A stretch of 64,000 nucleotides of DNA from Mixophyes australis (GCA_036250195.1 JAVHZZ010000003.1:294597065-294661064), one strand, 5' to 3'; counted from the stretch's first letter, positions 8,540-19,438 are shown. The notes: generated by a model from the letters alone, not told the origin. Made by a program: numbers and translations.

Positions 8540-9039
8540 AGTCAGGATCTGGCTGGCTTCCTCTGCAGCATCACCCCAGGATGTTGCTTCATCTCGGCAG
8601 CTCCTGCCTCTGGGATTTATTGGACTTTATTATTGTGTTCACTGAATGTTTCTCCAGCAGTACCTCTTATCTACCAAAGGTGCTGCTATTGTGCTTTTTT
8701 CTTCTTACTGCTAGGAGTTACCTTGCTGCACTAATTAATCACCAGCACCTGATTGTCTCTTTACTTATACCTGCCTCTCCCAGTTAACCTTGCTGGTCAT
8801 TGTTGTTTCGTTGTTTTGTTATCCCTGCTGCTCCTGTGCTCTCGGATTTCACATGCTGCTGCTACACCATTTCTCCAGATATATCTCTACCTACCATTCT
8901 ATGTGTGTCTGCAGTATTTCCTGTGCAATTTCAGCTATATTGGTTTTGTACCATTTATCTGTATTTTCTGAGCTGTAAACACCTTTCTGCTTCATCACAT
9001 CCTGGGCTCCATAGCTGTGATTTACTTTGAGGCGCAACA
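8540..9039 (+). repeat. 3' LTR of old gypsy-like element
   Basis: Partner of 668-1158. Compared with that copy it carries small insertions, for example near 8690 and 9008. It ends in CAACA against the TGACA of the 5' copy and is followed by AAGCT, the second copy of the target site. Confidence 0.75.
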
Positions 9040-9135
9040 AAGCTCCATTAGGGCAGGGACTGATGTGAGTGAGTTATCTGTACAGCGCTGTGGAATTAGT
9101 GGCGCTATATAAGTAAATCATGATGATGATGATGA
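9040..9135 (+). mobile_element. V-SINE, 3' part (tail)
   Basis: AAGCTCCATTAGGGCAGGG through CAGCGCTGTGGAATTAGTGG to a (GAT)n tail. This is the tail seen in intact form at 27135-27233 and 49275-49375, and it continues the V-SINE interrupted at 667. The tail resembles the 3' end of the L2 elements in this window. Confidence 0.8.
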
Positions 9136-9971
9136 AGGAAGCCATCTAGAGAGTTCTCAAAAGTTAACTGGTAGGGACACCTGTGGAACCTCGACCTCTA
9201 CCTGAACTTGTCGAGCTTTTGGGGTAATCCTTTGCGGAGTGGGTGATGCGGCAATGGGTGCGAGCATGACAGTACTGGCAAGCGTCTCATCTAGTGCACA
9301 TCGCATTATTACATGCAATTCATTTCCAGCCACGGACATCAAAAGGGGTCACACCAAAGATGGCTCCCTGCAGGGGCACAGGAGCTGTCAGAGCAACAGG
9401 CGGGGGGGTGCATTTCTTTTGGGGCGGGACATTGCTTGGGGTTATGAGAGGAGTTAGGGGGACAAAGTGGAAGAAAAGATGGGGTAAAAAGCAAAGAAAA
9501 GGGGGAGGGAGAAAAACAAGAGCTGGAGGATAGAAGAAAACAGAGCCAGGGGTGAGGTGGAAAGAAGTGGAAAAGCGAGTGGGAAATATAAAGGTGAAAA
9601 GGAGTGTTTAAAGAGGAAAAGACAATTAAGTTGACAGTAAAGACCAAAGAAAGAAAGCAGCAAAATTGTGTTTTTAAATTTGACTGGTGTTATGTTTGCT
9701 TCCAACATGCGGTGTAGCAAAAAGAGGCCCAGCATCCATAGCGGTGGTGAATATATAGCGAAGTCTAAGACGCATCCTGTAGATATTATAGTGGAAAATA
9801 TAGGAGACTTAACCCTGAATGGGTAACTTAATGACATATGAGTTTAAGTGCATTCGGCTTTATGACCTCTCTTGTCATACTTGTGGTTAAGTGGTTTGTG
9901 GTAAAGTGTGCTTGTCCAGTGGTAGTGGTATTCTATTAACCAACCAACCTTTTGGGGACTTACTAATGCAT
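9136..9971. other. No gene; purine-rich stretch
   Basis: I see no gene here. From about 9440 to 9660 the plus strand is very purine-rich, which produces long but meaningless antisense reading frames. The end (9972-9979, GTTTAAAT) is the left target duplicate of the hAT element. Confidence 0.5.
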
Positions 9972-9979
9972 GTTTAAAT

Positions 9980-10160
9980 TAGAGATGGGCGGGTCCGGTT
10001 CTCCGAGAACCGAACCCACCCGAACTTTGGGTATCCGAGTACCGAGCTGAGCAGCTCGGTACTCTCCCGCCCATTCCGAATCCAAATCGAGGCCGAACGT
10101 CATTGTGACGTTGTCGGATCTCGGGACTCGGTTCTCGCGATACTTCAACTTTATAAATAC
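9980..10160 (+). promoter_or_regulatory. hAT-1 left end and promoter
   Basis: The subterminal DNA is rich in CCGAG/CTCGG/GAACC motifs, including inverted pairs (CGGTTCTCCGAGAACCG). These are candidate transposase-binding sites. TATAAATA lies at 10152-10159, about 170 bp from the tip, and transcription toward the transposase would start near 10185. The end of hAT-2 (38300-38481, inverted) has related sequence and a TATA box at a similar distance. Confidence 0.65.
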
Positions 10161-10326
10161 ACGCCTCCACAGCAATCCATCGCCATTTGACAGAGGGAGA
10201 GAGCAGGGTGTAGTCATAGGCTAATTAGAGCAGGGACAGAGAATACAATATTGTTCTTGCAATTGCTCTAACCAAAATCGCTAGTGCAGAGAGGAGGATA
10301 GAGGTTTATTATTTTTTCTTCATATT

Positions 10327-12540
10327 TGGCACTCCCCAGCGCTTTTGGGGTGTCCCCCATAATTGTGCATTAATATTTCTGGCTGTCAAAAGTCATATCT
10401 GTCAGCAGTATCTACTAAATAATTTGTAGCACACCTCAGTGTTTTTGGGGTGTCCTCCCTAATTGTGCATTAATATTTCTGGCTGTCAAAAGTCATATCT
10501 GTCAGCAGTATCTACTAAATAATTTTTAGCACTCCTCAGTGTTTTTGGGGTGTCCTCCCTAATTGTGCATTAATATTTCTGGCTGTCAAAAGTCATATCT
10601 GTCAGCAGTATCTACTCAATAATTTTTAGCACTCCTCAGTGTTTTTGGGGTGTCCTCCCTAATTGTGCATTAATATTTCTGGCTGTCAAAAGTCATATCT
10701 GTCAGCAGTATCTACTAAATAATTTTTAGCACTCCTCAGTGTTTTTGGGGTGTCCTCCCTAATTGTGCATTAATATTTCTGGCTGTCAAAAGTCATATCT
10801 GTCAGCAGTATCTACTCAATAATTTTTAGCACTCCTCAGTGTTTTTGGGGTGTCCTCCCTAATTGTGCATTAATATTTCTGGCTGTCAAAAGTCATATCT
10901 GTCAGCAGTATCTACTCAATAATTTTTAGCACTCCTCAGTGTTTTTGGGGTGTCCTCCCTAATTGTGCATTAATATTTCTGGCTGTCAAAAGTCATATCT
11001 GTCAGCAGTATCTACTCAATAATTTTTAGCACTCCTCAGTGTTTTTGGGGTGTCCTCCCTAATTGTGCATTAATATTTCTGGCTGTCAAAAGTCATATCT
11101 GTCAGCAGTATCTACTCAATAATTTTTAGCACTCCTCAGTGTTTTTGGGGTGTCCTCCCTAATTGTGCATTAATATTTCTGGCTGTCAAAAGTCATATCT
11201 GTCAGCAGTATCTACTCAATAATTTTTAGCACTCCTCAGTGTTTTTGGGGTGTCCTCCCTAATTGTGCATTAATATTTCTGGCTGTCAAAAGTCATATCT
11301 GTCAGCAGTATCTACTCAATAATTTTTAGCACTCCTCAGTGTTTTTGGGGTGTCCTCCCTAATTGTGCATTAATATTTCTGGCTGTCAAAAGTCATATCT
11401 GTCAGCAGTATCTACTCAATAATTTTTAGCACTCCTCAGTGTTTTTGGGGTGTCCTCCCTAATTGTGCATTAATATTTCTGGCTGTCAAAAGTCATATCT
11501 GTCAGCAGTATCTACTCAATAATTTTTAGCACTCCTCAGTGTTTTTGGGGTGTCCTCCCTAATTGTGCATTAATATTTCTGGCTGTCAAAAGTCATATCT
11601 GTCAGCAGTATCTACTCAATAATTTTTAGCACTCCTCAGTGTTTTTGGGGTGTCCTCCCTAATTGTGCATTAATATTTCTGGCTGTCAAAAGTCATATCT
11701 GTCAGCAGTATCTACTCAATAATTTTTAGCACTCCTCAGTGTTTTTGGGGTGTCCTCCCTAATTGTGCATTAATATTTCTGGCTGTCAAAAGTCATATCT
11801 GTCAGCAGTATCTACTCAATAATTTTTAGCACTCCTCAGTGTTTTTGGGGTGTCCTCCCTAATTGTGCATTAATATTTCTGGCTGTCAAAAGTCATATCT
11901 GTCAGCAGTATCTACTCAATAATTTTTAGCACTCCTCAGTGTTTTTGGGGTGTCCTCCCTAATTGTGCATTAATATTTCTGGCTGTCAAAAGTCATATCT
12001 GTCAGCAGTATCTACTCAATAATTTTTAGCACTCCTCAGTGTTTTTGGGGTGTCCTCCCTAATTGTGCATTAATATTTCTGGCTGTCAAAAGTCATATCT
12101 GTCAGCAGTATCTACTCAATAATTTTTAGCACTCCTCAGTGTTTTTGGGGTGTCCTCCCTAATTGTGCATTAATATTTCTGGCTGTCAAAAGTCATATCT
12201 GTCAGCAGTATCTACTCAATAATTTTTAGCACTCCTCAGTGTTTTTGGGGTGTCCTCCCTAATTGTGCATTAATATTTCTGGCTGTCAAAAGTCATATCT
12301 GTCAGCAGTATCTACTCAATAATTTTTAGCACTCCTCAGTGTTTTTGGGGTGTCCTCCCTAATTGTGCATTAATATTTCTGGCTGTCAAAAGTCATATCT
12401 GTCAGCAGTATCTACTCAATAATTTTTAGCACTCCTCAGTGTTTTTGGGGTGTCCTCCCTAATTGTGCATTAATATTTCTGGCTGTCAAAAGTCATAACT
12501 GTCAGCAGAATCTACTAAATAATTTTTAGCACTCCCCAGT
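10327..12540 (+). repeat. Tandem array of about 22 near-identical 100-bp units
   Basis: The unit runs GGCTGTCAAAAGTCATATCT ... TTAATATTTCT and repeats every 100 bases from 10381 to 12480. The inner units are almost identical; the main variant is CTCAAT versus CTAAAT. The first and last partial units are more diverged (for example CCCCAGCGCTTTTGGGG on the left). This edge-versus-core pattern is typical of unequal exchange. The array lies between the promoter and the transposase ATG and would be 5' leader or intron. It has no CRISPR-like repeat/spacer alternation. Confidence 0.95.
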
Positions 12541-12554
12541 GGTTTGCGCTCAGA

Positions 12555-15548
12555 ATGGATTCAAAGCAGTCCACATATGATCTAAATGAGCAACCAGGTT
12601 CTGTCACCAGTCCTGATGTTAGTGTTCCTAGTACGTCATCTGGCCAAGGCGATGTCAAACAACAGAGTGTTTTCAAATTAGTGCAAAAAACAAAAACCAA
12701 AAAAAAATTTACTGTATTGAAGCGAAAAAGAAGTGTAACTGAGCAAAAGTTAAGTGACGATAAAAAAAAAATTGCAAGCATGCCATTCTACACACGCAGT
12801 GGCAAAGAGAGAATGAGGCCTTCACCTTTGGCTATTAGTGGCAGATCCCAAAAAGTTACCCAGGCTACAATTGGTGCACAACTACTGTTACGCGTCAAAG
12901 CTGAGCTGCAAGATAACAGTGAGGCATTACAGGAGAATATTTGCTCTGATTCACAAATGACAACAATCCCTGTGGAGAGTCCATCCAACAGTGGGATGTC
13001 TAATCGTGAGCATTCTGCTGATGTGTGCCTTAATAGCCCGAGTGTAGCCGGTGATACCCAAATTGAGGATGCCACTTTGGAATTAGAAGAGGATGAGGGG
13101 GAGATTTGTGTAGGCGACGAGGGCGCTAATGAGGATGTTGATGAGGATGAGGTTGTTTGTGTAAGTCCTGCACCAGTGGCAGCAGTTCTGGCACGTGACA
13201 AGAAAAAGGCCATTGTCATGCCTGGGCATAAAACAAAAAAATCCACTTCTTATGTGTGGAATTATTTCTACCCAAATCCAGACAACAATTGTATAGCCAT
13301 TTGTAGTGTATGTGAAGCCACAGTCAGTCGAGGGAGGGACCTTAACCATCTTGGAACCTCGTCTATGTTACGCCATTTAACGAGAGTTCATGGCAAAGTG
13401 TTGGGAAAAGCTGAAAGTTCTTCCCAAAAGAATACAAGCACTCCCTCATCAGCTAAGACCCTCCGCTCACCGACATACCGACGGCTACAAAATACACCCA
13501 CCACACCATCCTCATCAATATCCTCAGTAGCGCTCGGAGTTAGCCCGGCATCCCACTTAAGGCTGGATGACTCCGGCACTATTATTGATTCCTCTGAAGA
13601 AAGCGTTAGTCCTGCTGCTGCTGTTGCTGCTGCTGGGGGTGAATCGTCATCCCAGAGGCAGGTGAATAAAATGAGCAGTCCTACATTTCAGCAATTAACT
13701 GTGAAACAATCATTTGCGAGGGGAAGCAAATATGACAGCAGTCACCCAGTCGCCAAGCGAATCACAGACGCCATGGCTGCAATGTTAGTGTTAGATCTGC
13801 GTCCAATCTCCACAATAAACGCAGCTGGTTTTTCACAGTTAATTGAGGTTTTGTGTCCGCGTTACAGAATTCCATCGCGACACCATTTCTCCCGTAAAGC
13901 TATTCCACAACTATACCAAAAAGTGTGTAAAAATGTAGAGATTGCGCTGAAAAATGCCATTCTGCCCACTGTTCACTTAACCACAGATATGTGGACAAGT
14001 GGAAGTGTCCAAACCAAAGACTATATGACTGTGACAGCCCACTGGGTTGGTCATTCACCTTCACCAGCAGGAACAGCAGCAGCATGTACACCACTACGTA
14101 ACATTTGTCACAGGCAGGCCACTCTTTGTATCACCGGCTTCACTAACAGGCATACGGCTGACAATTTGTTACGCAAACTGAGAGATGTGATTGATGCATG
14201 GCTTATACCACTCGGACTCTCCCCAGGGTATGTCATTTCAGATAACGCCAACAATATAGTGCGAGCATTACAGCTGGGTGATTTCCAACATATTCCCTGT
14301 TTTGCTCACACCATCAACTTGGTGGTGCAGAGCTTCCTACGAAATAACCGTGAGGTGCAGGAGATGCTTTCGGTGGCCCGTAAAATTTCAGGCCATTTCA
14401 GGCATTCAGCCACAGCATGTAGAAGATTACAGCAGCTCCAAGAGCAGTTTAACTTGCCCTGCCACCAACTTAAGCAAGAGGTGGTAACTCGGTGGAATTC
14501 CACCCTGTACATGCTTCAGAGGATGGAGGAACAGCGCAAAGCCATCCAAGCATATTGCACAAGTCATGACATTGGGAAAGGAGGGGGGATGTATTTCACT
14601 CTTGCACAGTGGGGAATCCTTTCAGTGCTGTGCAAGGTGCTGAAACCATTTGAAGTTGTGACATGTGAGGTCAGTGCAGACTCTGCTAGTTTGAGCCAAG
14701 TCATTCCTTTAATTAGACTATTGGAAAAGCAGCTTGAGAAAATGAAGGAGGAGCTGAAAGCAAGCAATTCAGCAAAGTATGTTGGCCTTGTCGATCAAGT
14801 ACTTAATTCGCTTCACAATGATCCTCGAGTTATTAAGATCTTGAACTCGGATCAGTACGTTTTGGCCGCTGTGCTTGATCCAAGGTTTAAAACCTACATT
14901 GAGTCTTTACTTGTAAATGAGCGAGATGTGAACTTTTGCAAGGAGCTATTGCTCAGCAAGTTGGCCGCTGAACTGGGCCTCGGCTTGACGACGTGTCCTC
15001 CTTCACTTTCTCAAGCTGTTGCTCGTAAAAAATTAAATTTCCAAAAAAGAAGCAGGGAAGACACAGGGGGCAGACCAGAACAATTTAACATCTGGGCTGG
15101 TTTGAAGGATTTTTCAAAAAAATGTGTCACTTTGCCCATAACTCCATCCAATATGAGTATAAACATGCAAAGGATGGTGGAGGATTACTTTCAAGAGGTA
15201 GTTGATATGGAAATGTCAGACAGTCCCTTTCCTTACTGGGAAGAAAAGCAGGCCATTTGGAAACCCATGTACAAACTTGCTTTGCAATACCTAAGCTGCC
15301 CACCCTCCAGTGTGTACTCTGAACGAGTGTTCAGCACAGCAGGGAACTTAGTCAGTGATCGCCGTAGAAGGTTACTTCCCAAAAATGTGGAGAAAATGAT
15401 GTTTATAAAAATGAACTACATCTTCCACGAGGAAGGCCTTCACCATCCAAGACATCCAAGCACTGACTGTTCTCTAATGGCGGATTCAAGCGGCGATGAA
15501 TTGATAGTCTGTGATGATGACGTACACACTGATGAGGGTGAGGATTAA
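12555..15548 (+). CDS. hAT transposase with BED zinc finger
   Basis: This 997-residue enzyme would cut out and reinsert hAT-1. A basic nuclear-targeting stretch (KKTKTKKKFTVLKRKR) is at about 46-59. An acidic segment is at 172-200. A BED-type finger (C250, C253, H274, H279) binds transposon ends. The RNase-H-like core has D478 (TTDMWTS), D563 (ISDNANN), a C582-x2-H585 pair and the RW motif (VVTRWNS, 645-650). The C-terminal hAT dimerisation block is at about 880-945 (SSVYSERVFSTAGNLVS), with the Glu of SER usually assigned as the third catalytic acid. An acidic tail ends the protein. The ATG at 12555 follows the last array unit directly and has purine at -3 (AGAATGG). All key residues are present, so activity is plausible but unproven. 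Confidence 0.93.
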   Translation: MDSKQSTYDLNEQPGSVTSPDVSVPSTSSGQGDVKQQSVFKLVQKTKTKKKFTVLKRKRSVTEQKLSDDKKKIASMPFYTRSGKERMRPSPLAISGRSQKVTQATIGAQLLLRVKAELQDNSEALQENICSDSQMTTIPVESPSNSGMSNREHSADVCLNSPSVAGDTQIEDATLELEEDEGEICVGDEGANEDVDEDEVVCVSPAPVAAVLARDKKKAIVMPGHKTKKSTSYVWNYFYPNPDNNCIAICSVCEATVSRGRDLNHLGTSSMLRHLTRVHGKVLGKAESSSQKNTSTPSSAKTLRSPTYRRLQNTPTTPSSSISSVALGVSPASHLRLDDSGTIIDSSEESVSPAAAVAAAGGESSSQRQVNKMSSPTFQQLTVKQSFARGSKYDSSHPVAKRITDAMAAMLVLDLRPISTINAAGFSQLIEVLCPRYRIPSRHHFSRKAIPQLYQKVCKNVEIALKNAILPTVHLTTDMWTSGSVQTKDYMTVTAHWVGHSPSPAGTAAACTPLRNICHRQATLCITGFTNRHTADNLLRKLRDVIDAWLIPLGLSPGYVISDNANNIVRALQLGDFQHIPCFAHTINLVVQSFLRNNREVQEMLSVARKISGHFRHSATACRRLQQLQEQFNLPCHQLKQEVVTRWNSTLYMLQRMEEQRKAIQAYCTSHDIGKGGGMYFTLAQWGILSVLCKVLKPFEVVTCEVSADSASLSQVIPLIRLLEKQLEKMKEELKASNSAKYVGLVDQVLNSLHNDPRVIKILNSDQYVLAAVLDPRFKTYIESLLVNERDVNFCKELLLSKLAAELGLGLTTCPPSLSQAVARKKLNFQKRSREDTGGRPEQFNIWAGLKDFSKKCVTLPITPSNMSINMQRMVEDYFQEVVDMEMSDSPFPYWEEKQAIWKPMYKLALQYLSCPPSSVYSERVFSTAGNLVSDRRRRLLPKNVEKMMFIKMNYIFHEEGLHHPRHPSTDCSLMADSSGDELIVCDDDVHTDEGED

Positions 15549-15699
15549 GCTGAAGATGATGCCGATAACATCTTTTTAAAACTTTCTATGTAAGTGTAGG
15601 GTGCAATCTACCCCCAAAGAGGAAAGGGACTTGTGGCATTTCCATATCACATACCATCTTGAAAGGCTGCTGTTAGGGCAATTTATCCTTAAGGGTAGG

Positions 15700-16130
15700 G
15701 TGTCATAGACAGAGTGACCCTAAACTGGCTTTGTCCATTTTTCATAATATTGTACAGTCTATAATGGCTGAATTTTTGGGTATTTTATACAAGTGGAGGG
15801 GGGCCTAGAGAGACAGAGTGACCCCAAACTGTCTTTCTCCATGTCAATTAATATTGTACAGTCTATAATGGCTGAATTTTTTAGTATTTTATACAAGTGG
15901 AGGGGGGCCTAGAGAGACAGAAACCAAACTGGCTTTCTCCATGTCAATTAATATTGTACAGTCTATAATGGCTGAATTTTTTGGTATTTTATACAAGTGG
16001 AGGGGGGCCTTGAGAGACAGAAACCAAACTGGCTTTCTCCATGTCAATTAATATTGTACAGTCTATAATGGCTGAATTTTTTGTTTTTTTAAAAAAGTGG
16101 AGGGGGGCCTATAGAGACAGAAAGCAAACT
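15700..16130 (+). repeat. hAT-1 3' tandem array, about four 100-bp units
   Basis: TGTACAGTCTATAATGGCTG recurs at about 15751, 15854, 15955 and 16055, so the spacing is 100-103 bases. Each unit ends with AAGTGGAGGGGGGCCT. The sequence is unrelated to the 5' array. It lies in the presumed 3' untranslated region. Confidence 0.9.
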
Positions 16131-16249
16131 GTCTTTTTCCATTTCTTTACATATTTAACTATAAGTGTAGGGTGTAATATACATTCAAAGACGATGGCTG
16201 CATTGCCAATATGCATAGATGGAGAGGAAGACAATCTGTTTTGTGTGTA

Positions 16250-16541
16250 GAATAAATGAAGGCCTACCAACGAAGAATTAAACAGTTTTTTTGGATGATT
16301 TATTACCTCAACAATTAGATTACTTATCTCTAAAACAGTTGGAGCACTAAATTGGGTTATTTTAGGCACAAAAACATGTATTTTCCAACAAAATAGCAAA
16401 ACAAAACCAAACAAAACCAAAACCAAAACCAAAACACGCAATGGCGGTTTTGCAAAACCAAAACCAAAACCAAAACACAACGGTAATCCAGATCCAAAAC
16501 CGAATCCAAAACCAAAACACGGGGGTCAGTGACCATCTCTA
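16250..16541 (+). other. hAT-1 right end with AAAACC repeats
   Basis: AATAAATGAAGG at 16251 is a candidate poly(A) signal for the transposase RNA. From 16385 the motif CAAAAC(C) occurs more than a dozen times up to the terminal CCATCTCTA. Repeated subterminal motifs are typical transposase-binding arrays in hAT elements; the role is inferred. Confidence 0.6.
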
Positions 16542-16549
16542 GTTTAAAT

Positions 16550-17197
16550 AGAGTTAGAGCAGCTTGTTATCAATCAACATCTCCAGCAATTCTATGCACC
16601 CTAGTTTTAAAGTAGACAGGGATAGAACAACCTGTAGCCAGTTCAATCGGAATATATTTCAGAAAATGAGTACAGTTTTGTTTGAGGAAGAAGCCTTTCC
16701 ATATATGTGACTGGGTTAGTGTAAAGAAGGCTTTATGTGACCGTGCAGTGTCATAATATGAGGCGAGTCTAGTGGGAAGTTACAGAGTGAGAAATAGACA
16801 GTGATCGGAGCAGAGTCTTCCAACAGCATAGAGAAGTGATGTGAGACTACTGTCAAACTGGGTGTAGATCATATATACTTACTTTTTACTCTTTCCCTTC
16901 GGGAGATCCCAGAGGGGAGTTGAAGTGTGAGGACAGTGGGGGCAAGGTAGAAAGAATACACATAAAGCTAATCTAAAAGAAACTAAACACTCTAAAACTA
17001 GCTAAAATGCAAACAGAAGTGCATTTTGCTCAGTCAGTAAAAAAGGGAGACAAAACATTTTAGACATATAAGTGAAAGGAGTATTAAGGCTAAAAACTGA
17101 AGAAGGTGAATATGTCTAAGGAGATAAACCAATTTCAAACTACCAAAATGATTACATACAGTAGACAGGAAAGATGTACTGTACTATAGACACAAAT
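16550..17197. other. No gene seen
   Basis: AT-rich DNA with no open frame, RNA gene or repeat that I recognise. Confidence 0.5.
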
Positions 17198-17703
17198 GGG
17201 CCTGAGTCATTTAGGACAGCCAAACCCAAAAAAGGAGTAGCTTTGCACCTGGACAAACCATGTTACAATGCAAGGCCCAAATATATTTACTGCAAAAGAG
17301 GTGTTACTTGAACTCTCAAAACTGAAAATAGATAAACCAATTGGTCCACACTTGCTACTGGAAGATTATATCAAACAAATCTAGTGGATTTATTTTATCA
17401 GGTAGCTAAAGTAACGCAAGTTTAAGTACAGTGTGGAATAATGGAAATAGCTTATTTAGATTTTGGCAAGGCATTGGAGATGGTGTAATCAATGCATTTT
17501 TCAAGGGCATGTCCTAGATAAACTTTAAATTTCAGTTTAAAAATAAAGCTATCAAGTATTTGTGTGCTACAGGAAAAAACAGTCAGTATTTAACTTATGT
17601 GCAAAACAATAAACTAATTTTGACCCCTTGCATTGTAGCATGGTTTGTCTCAGAGAACATTTACTCCTTTGTTTTGCCTTACTTTTTTCAATGACTCAGG
17701 CCC
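17198..17703. mobile_element. MITE related to the fold-back element at 1593, copy 2
   Basis: It begins GGGCCTGAGTCATTTAGG and ends CAATGACTCAGGCCC. The block from about 17520 to 17640 (AGCTATCAAGTATTTGTGTG and CCCCTTGCATTGTA) matches the right half of the copy at 1593-1905. The left half has been remodelled, so it is longer (506 bp) and no longer a full palindrome. I see no clear target duplication. Confidence 0.65.
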
Positions 17704-18632
17704 TTTGTCTTTTTTTTTCATCTCTCCCTCCTCAGTCTCTTTTTCCCTCTTTTCACTGTTCTCCTCTCCTGTTTTCTTATTCCTTTCTCCCCTCTTCAAT
17801 TTCCCTGGCCCCTCTGCCCATGTTACTGATGCTGGGTACATCCAGGTGCAGGTGTCCCACTTTGTACTATCTTCCAGCATGCAGTGGGATCCTGCAGGTA
17901 GCTCCCCCATATCTACTTACAGAGTATATTGATTTGACAGATCCACAGTGGATCATCTGTGCACAGCTTCTGGATGACCCTGTCGAGTTGTGCTTAGTCC
18001 GCTGCAGTTACACTCCTCTGCGAATGACCTTCAGCATCTTTATTCATGGCGAGCGGTGTCCTATTGTAATCTTTTCTTCAGTTTTCTCCCTCTTTTCTCA
18101 TATTTTTTTTATTTACTTTCACTCCTATCTCCATCATATCTCATTATTCGTTTTTACCCTTTCTCCTACCTTTTTCTTTCCTTTTTCTTTTTGCCAGGCG
18201 AAATACTAGTGTACTCGGGTAGGTTGGCTGTCCATTTTTATCTAATACCATCAGTGCAAATTCTAATTGGAACACTCATCTGTGGGTTACTGACAAAACA
18301 GGTCGCCTTGGCAACCACTGCAGCTGTACTGCACCCAGTGTGCAGCTTGTAAAGGCTCCCTGGACCAGGTATAACAATAAGGCAAGTAATATGTTACATA
18401 CACACACAACAGAGTAATTTTATTAGAATACACGTAGTGTGGTGGTATGAGATGGTATGTCGTACTAGCACTTTTGTAAACTCATCCTTGAATTTGCTCA
18501 ATAATCTGCAAGCAAGTATGTTGCTTGCACAAATTTGAGGCACAGTTTCCAGTTATGCCCCAACAGAATGCAGGGCTCTGAAGTTCGTTCCATTAAAAAA
18601 ATATATATATATATATTGGGGGTTAGTCTAAT
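17704..18632. other. Pyrimidine-rich intergenic DNA
   Basis: Long C/T runs (to about 18195) create open frames of low complexity on both strands. I do not regard them as genes. A short (TA)n run lies at 18600-18617. Otherwise I see nothing. Confidence 0.5.
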
Positions 18633-18640
18633 CACTATCG

Positions 18641-18946
18641 CATACTTGCCAACTCTCCCGGAAAGTCCGGGAGACTCCCGAAATTCGGGTCAGTCTCCCG
18701 GGCGAGCTGGCATTTCTCCCGGATCCTGGATATCACAGAGAATCGCGTCATTTGACGCGATTCTCGGTGAATCACGCCATTTTGGAGGGGGGGGCGAGGC
18801 CAATTGCGTCATTTTGCCCCCCCCCCCCGCGATGTAAAGTCCGGTTTCACAGGGGGCGGGGCCAAAATGAGGGGAATGGCCTCATCTCACCCCCTCCCAT
18901 CCTCCAGTCACGCCCCCCCTCCCGGAAACTTGAGTTGGCAAGTATG
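18641..18946. mobile_element. hAT-type MITE (CATACTTGCCAACT family)
   Basis: Its inverted ends are CATACTTGCCAACT and AGTTGGCAAGTATG. It is flanked by 8-bp repeats CACTATCG (18633-18640) and CACTACCG (18947-18954), which differ at one base. It carries CTCCCGG repeats and an internal perfect 13-bp inverted repeat (GAGAATCGCGTCA...TGACGCGATTCTC, about 18739-18766). Related left ends occur at 63211 and about 63521. Confidence 0.8.
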
Positions 18947-18954
18947 CACTACCG

Positions 18955-19438
18955 CCATCAGGGGAGTACGAGGGTATATATATAAGGGGCCCGGACTGGT
19001 CAGTTTTCTGCACGCAGATGACCCTAGCAGCAACCTAAAACTGCTACTGTTACCAACAAAATTCAATGTAACAGGCACATGGGAATCTATTTTGCGCTAC
19101 TACGCATCCTTATCAGGCAACACAGTGCACTTCACAGTGCAAGGGACAGAAATGCGTAACCCCCGTTCATCCAAAGATTTGTGTGAATTCAAGCAATGGA
19201 GGATGGTCTGTTTTTCTTCCAGCGGTCCAATCTGCTTAGGCAGCTGGCAGACTGAAGACATTTACTGCTTAATGCCAGCAGGATCATCAGCATTGGCTCG
19301 GATCACCGGGGGGGGAGGGGTGGCTCGGATCACGGGGGGGAGCCCTCACGGGGGAATGGAGGCCCCCTTAGCCCAGGGGCCTCCATTTGCTTAATCCGGC
19401 CCTGCATACACACACAGACAGACAGAGAGAGAGAGACT
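18955..19438. other. Unclassified repeat-like DNA
   Basis: A long plus-strand open frame crosses this region and the preceding MITE, but it has no domain and low-complexity ends. From 19300 there are G-rich blocks, and about 19395-19407 (TAATCCGGCCCTG) resembles an inverted hAT terminus. I cannot define the element. Confidence 0.3.

Larger units (their letters stand above)
668..9039 (+). mobile_element. Old Ty3/gypsy-like LTR element, host of nested insertions
   Basis: Two related direct repeats (668-1158 and 8540-9039) flank gag remnants. The repeats start TGTCA/AGTCA and end TGACA/CAACA. The 5-bp flanks ACGCT (663-667) and AAGCT (9040-9044) look like a target duplication with one mutation. 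The flanking sequence on the two sides joins into one V-SINE. Without the MITE and the young gypsy inside it, the internal region is only about 1.5 kb and shows no protease, RT or integrase. It was therefore either non-autonomous or has lost pol. Gag belongs to the same zinc-knuckle class as the young element. Confidence 0.75.
9980..16541 (+). mobile_element. Complete, possibly autonomous hAT transposon (hAT-1)
   Basis: The element starts TAGAGATGG and ends CCATCTCTA, and is flanked by a perfect 8-bp duplication GTTTAAAT (9972-9979, 16542-16549). Short inverted ends plus an 8-bp duplication are diagnostic of hAT elements. Inside are a TATA box, a roughly 22-unit 100-bp tandem array, one intronless 997-codon transposase, a second four-unit array, and a right end full of AAAACC motifs. 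Perfect target duplicates and an unbroken gene point to a recent insertion. At 6,562 bp it is long for a hAT, mainly because of the 2.2-kb array. Confidence 0.95.

Noticed and set aside
10327..12540. Regular 100-bp repeats as a CRISPR array
   Set aside because: The whole unit repeats without unique spacers, and it lies inside a eukaryotic hAT transposon.
12788..13349. Antisense open frames inside the hAT-1 transposase
   Set aside because: They are shadows of the sense gene, which has clear domains.
17628..18209. 193-codon hydrophobic frame
   Set aside because: It arises from long C/T runs, starts inside a MITE, and shows no domain or splice context.
18804..19394. 196-codon plus-strand frame
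   Set aside because: It spans a MITE and G-rich repeats without any recognisable domain. The middle part (about 19000-19270) looks protein-like but matches nothing I know.
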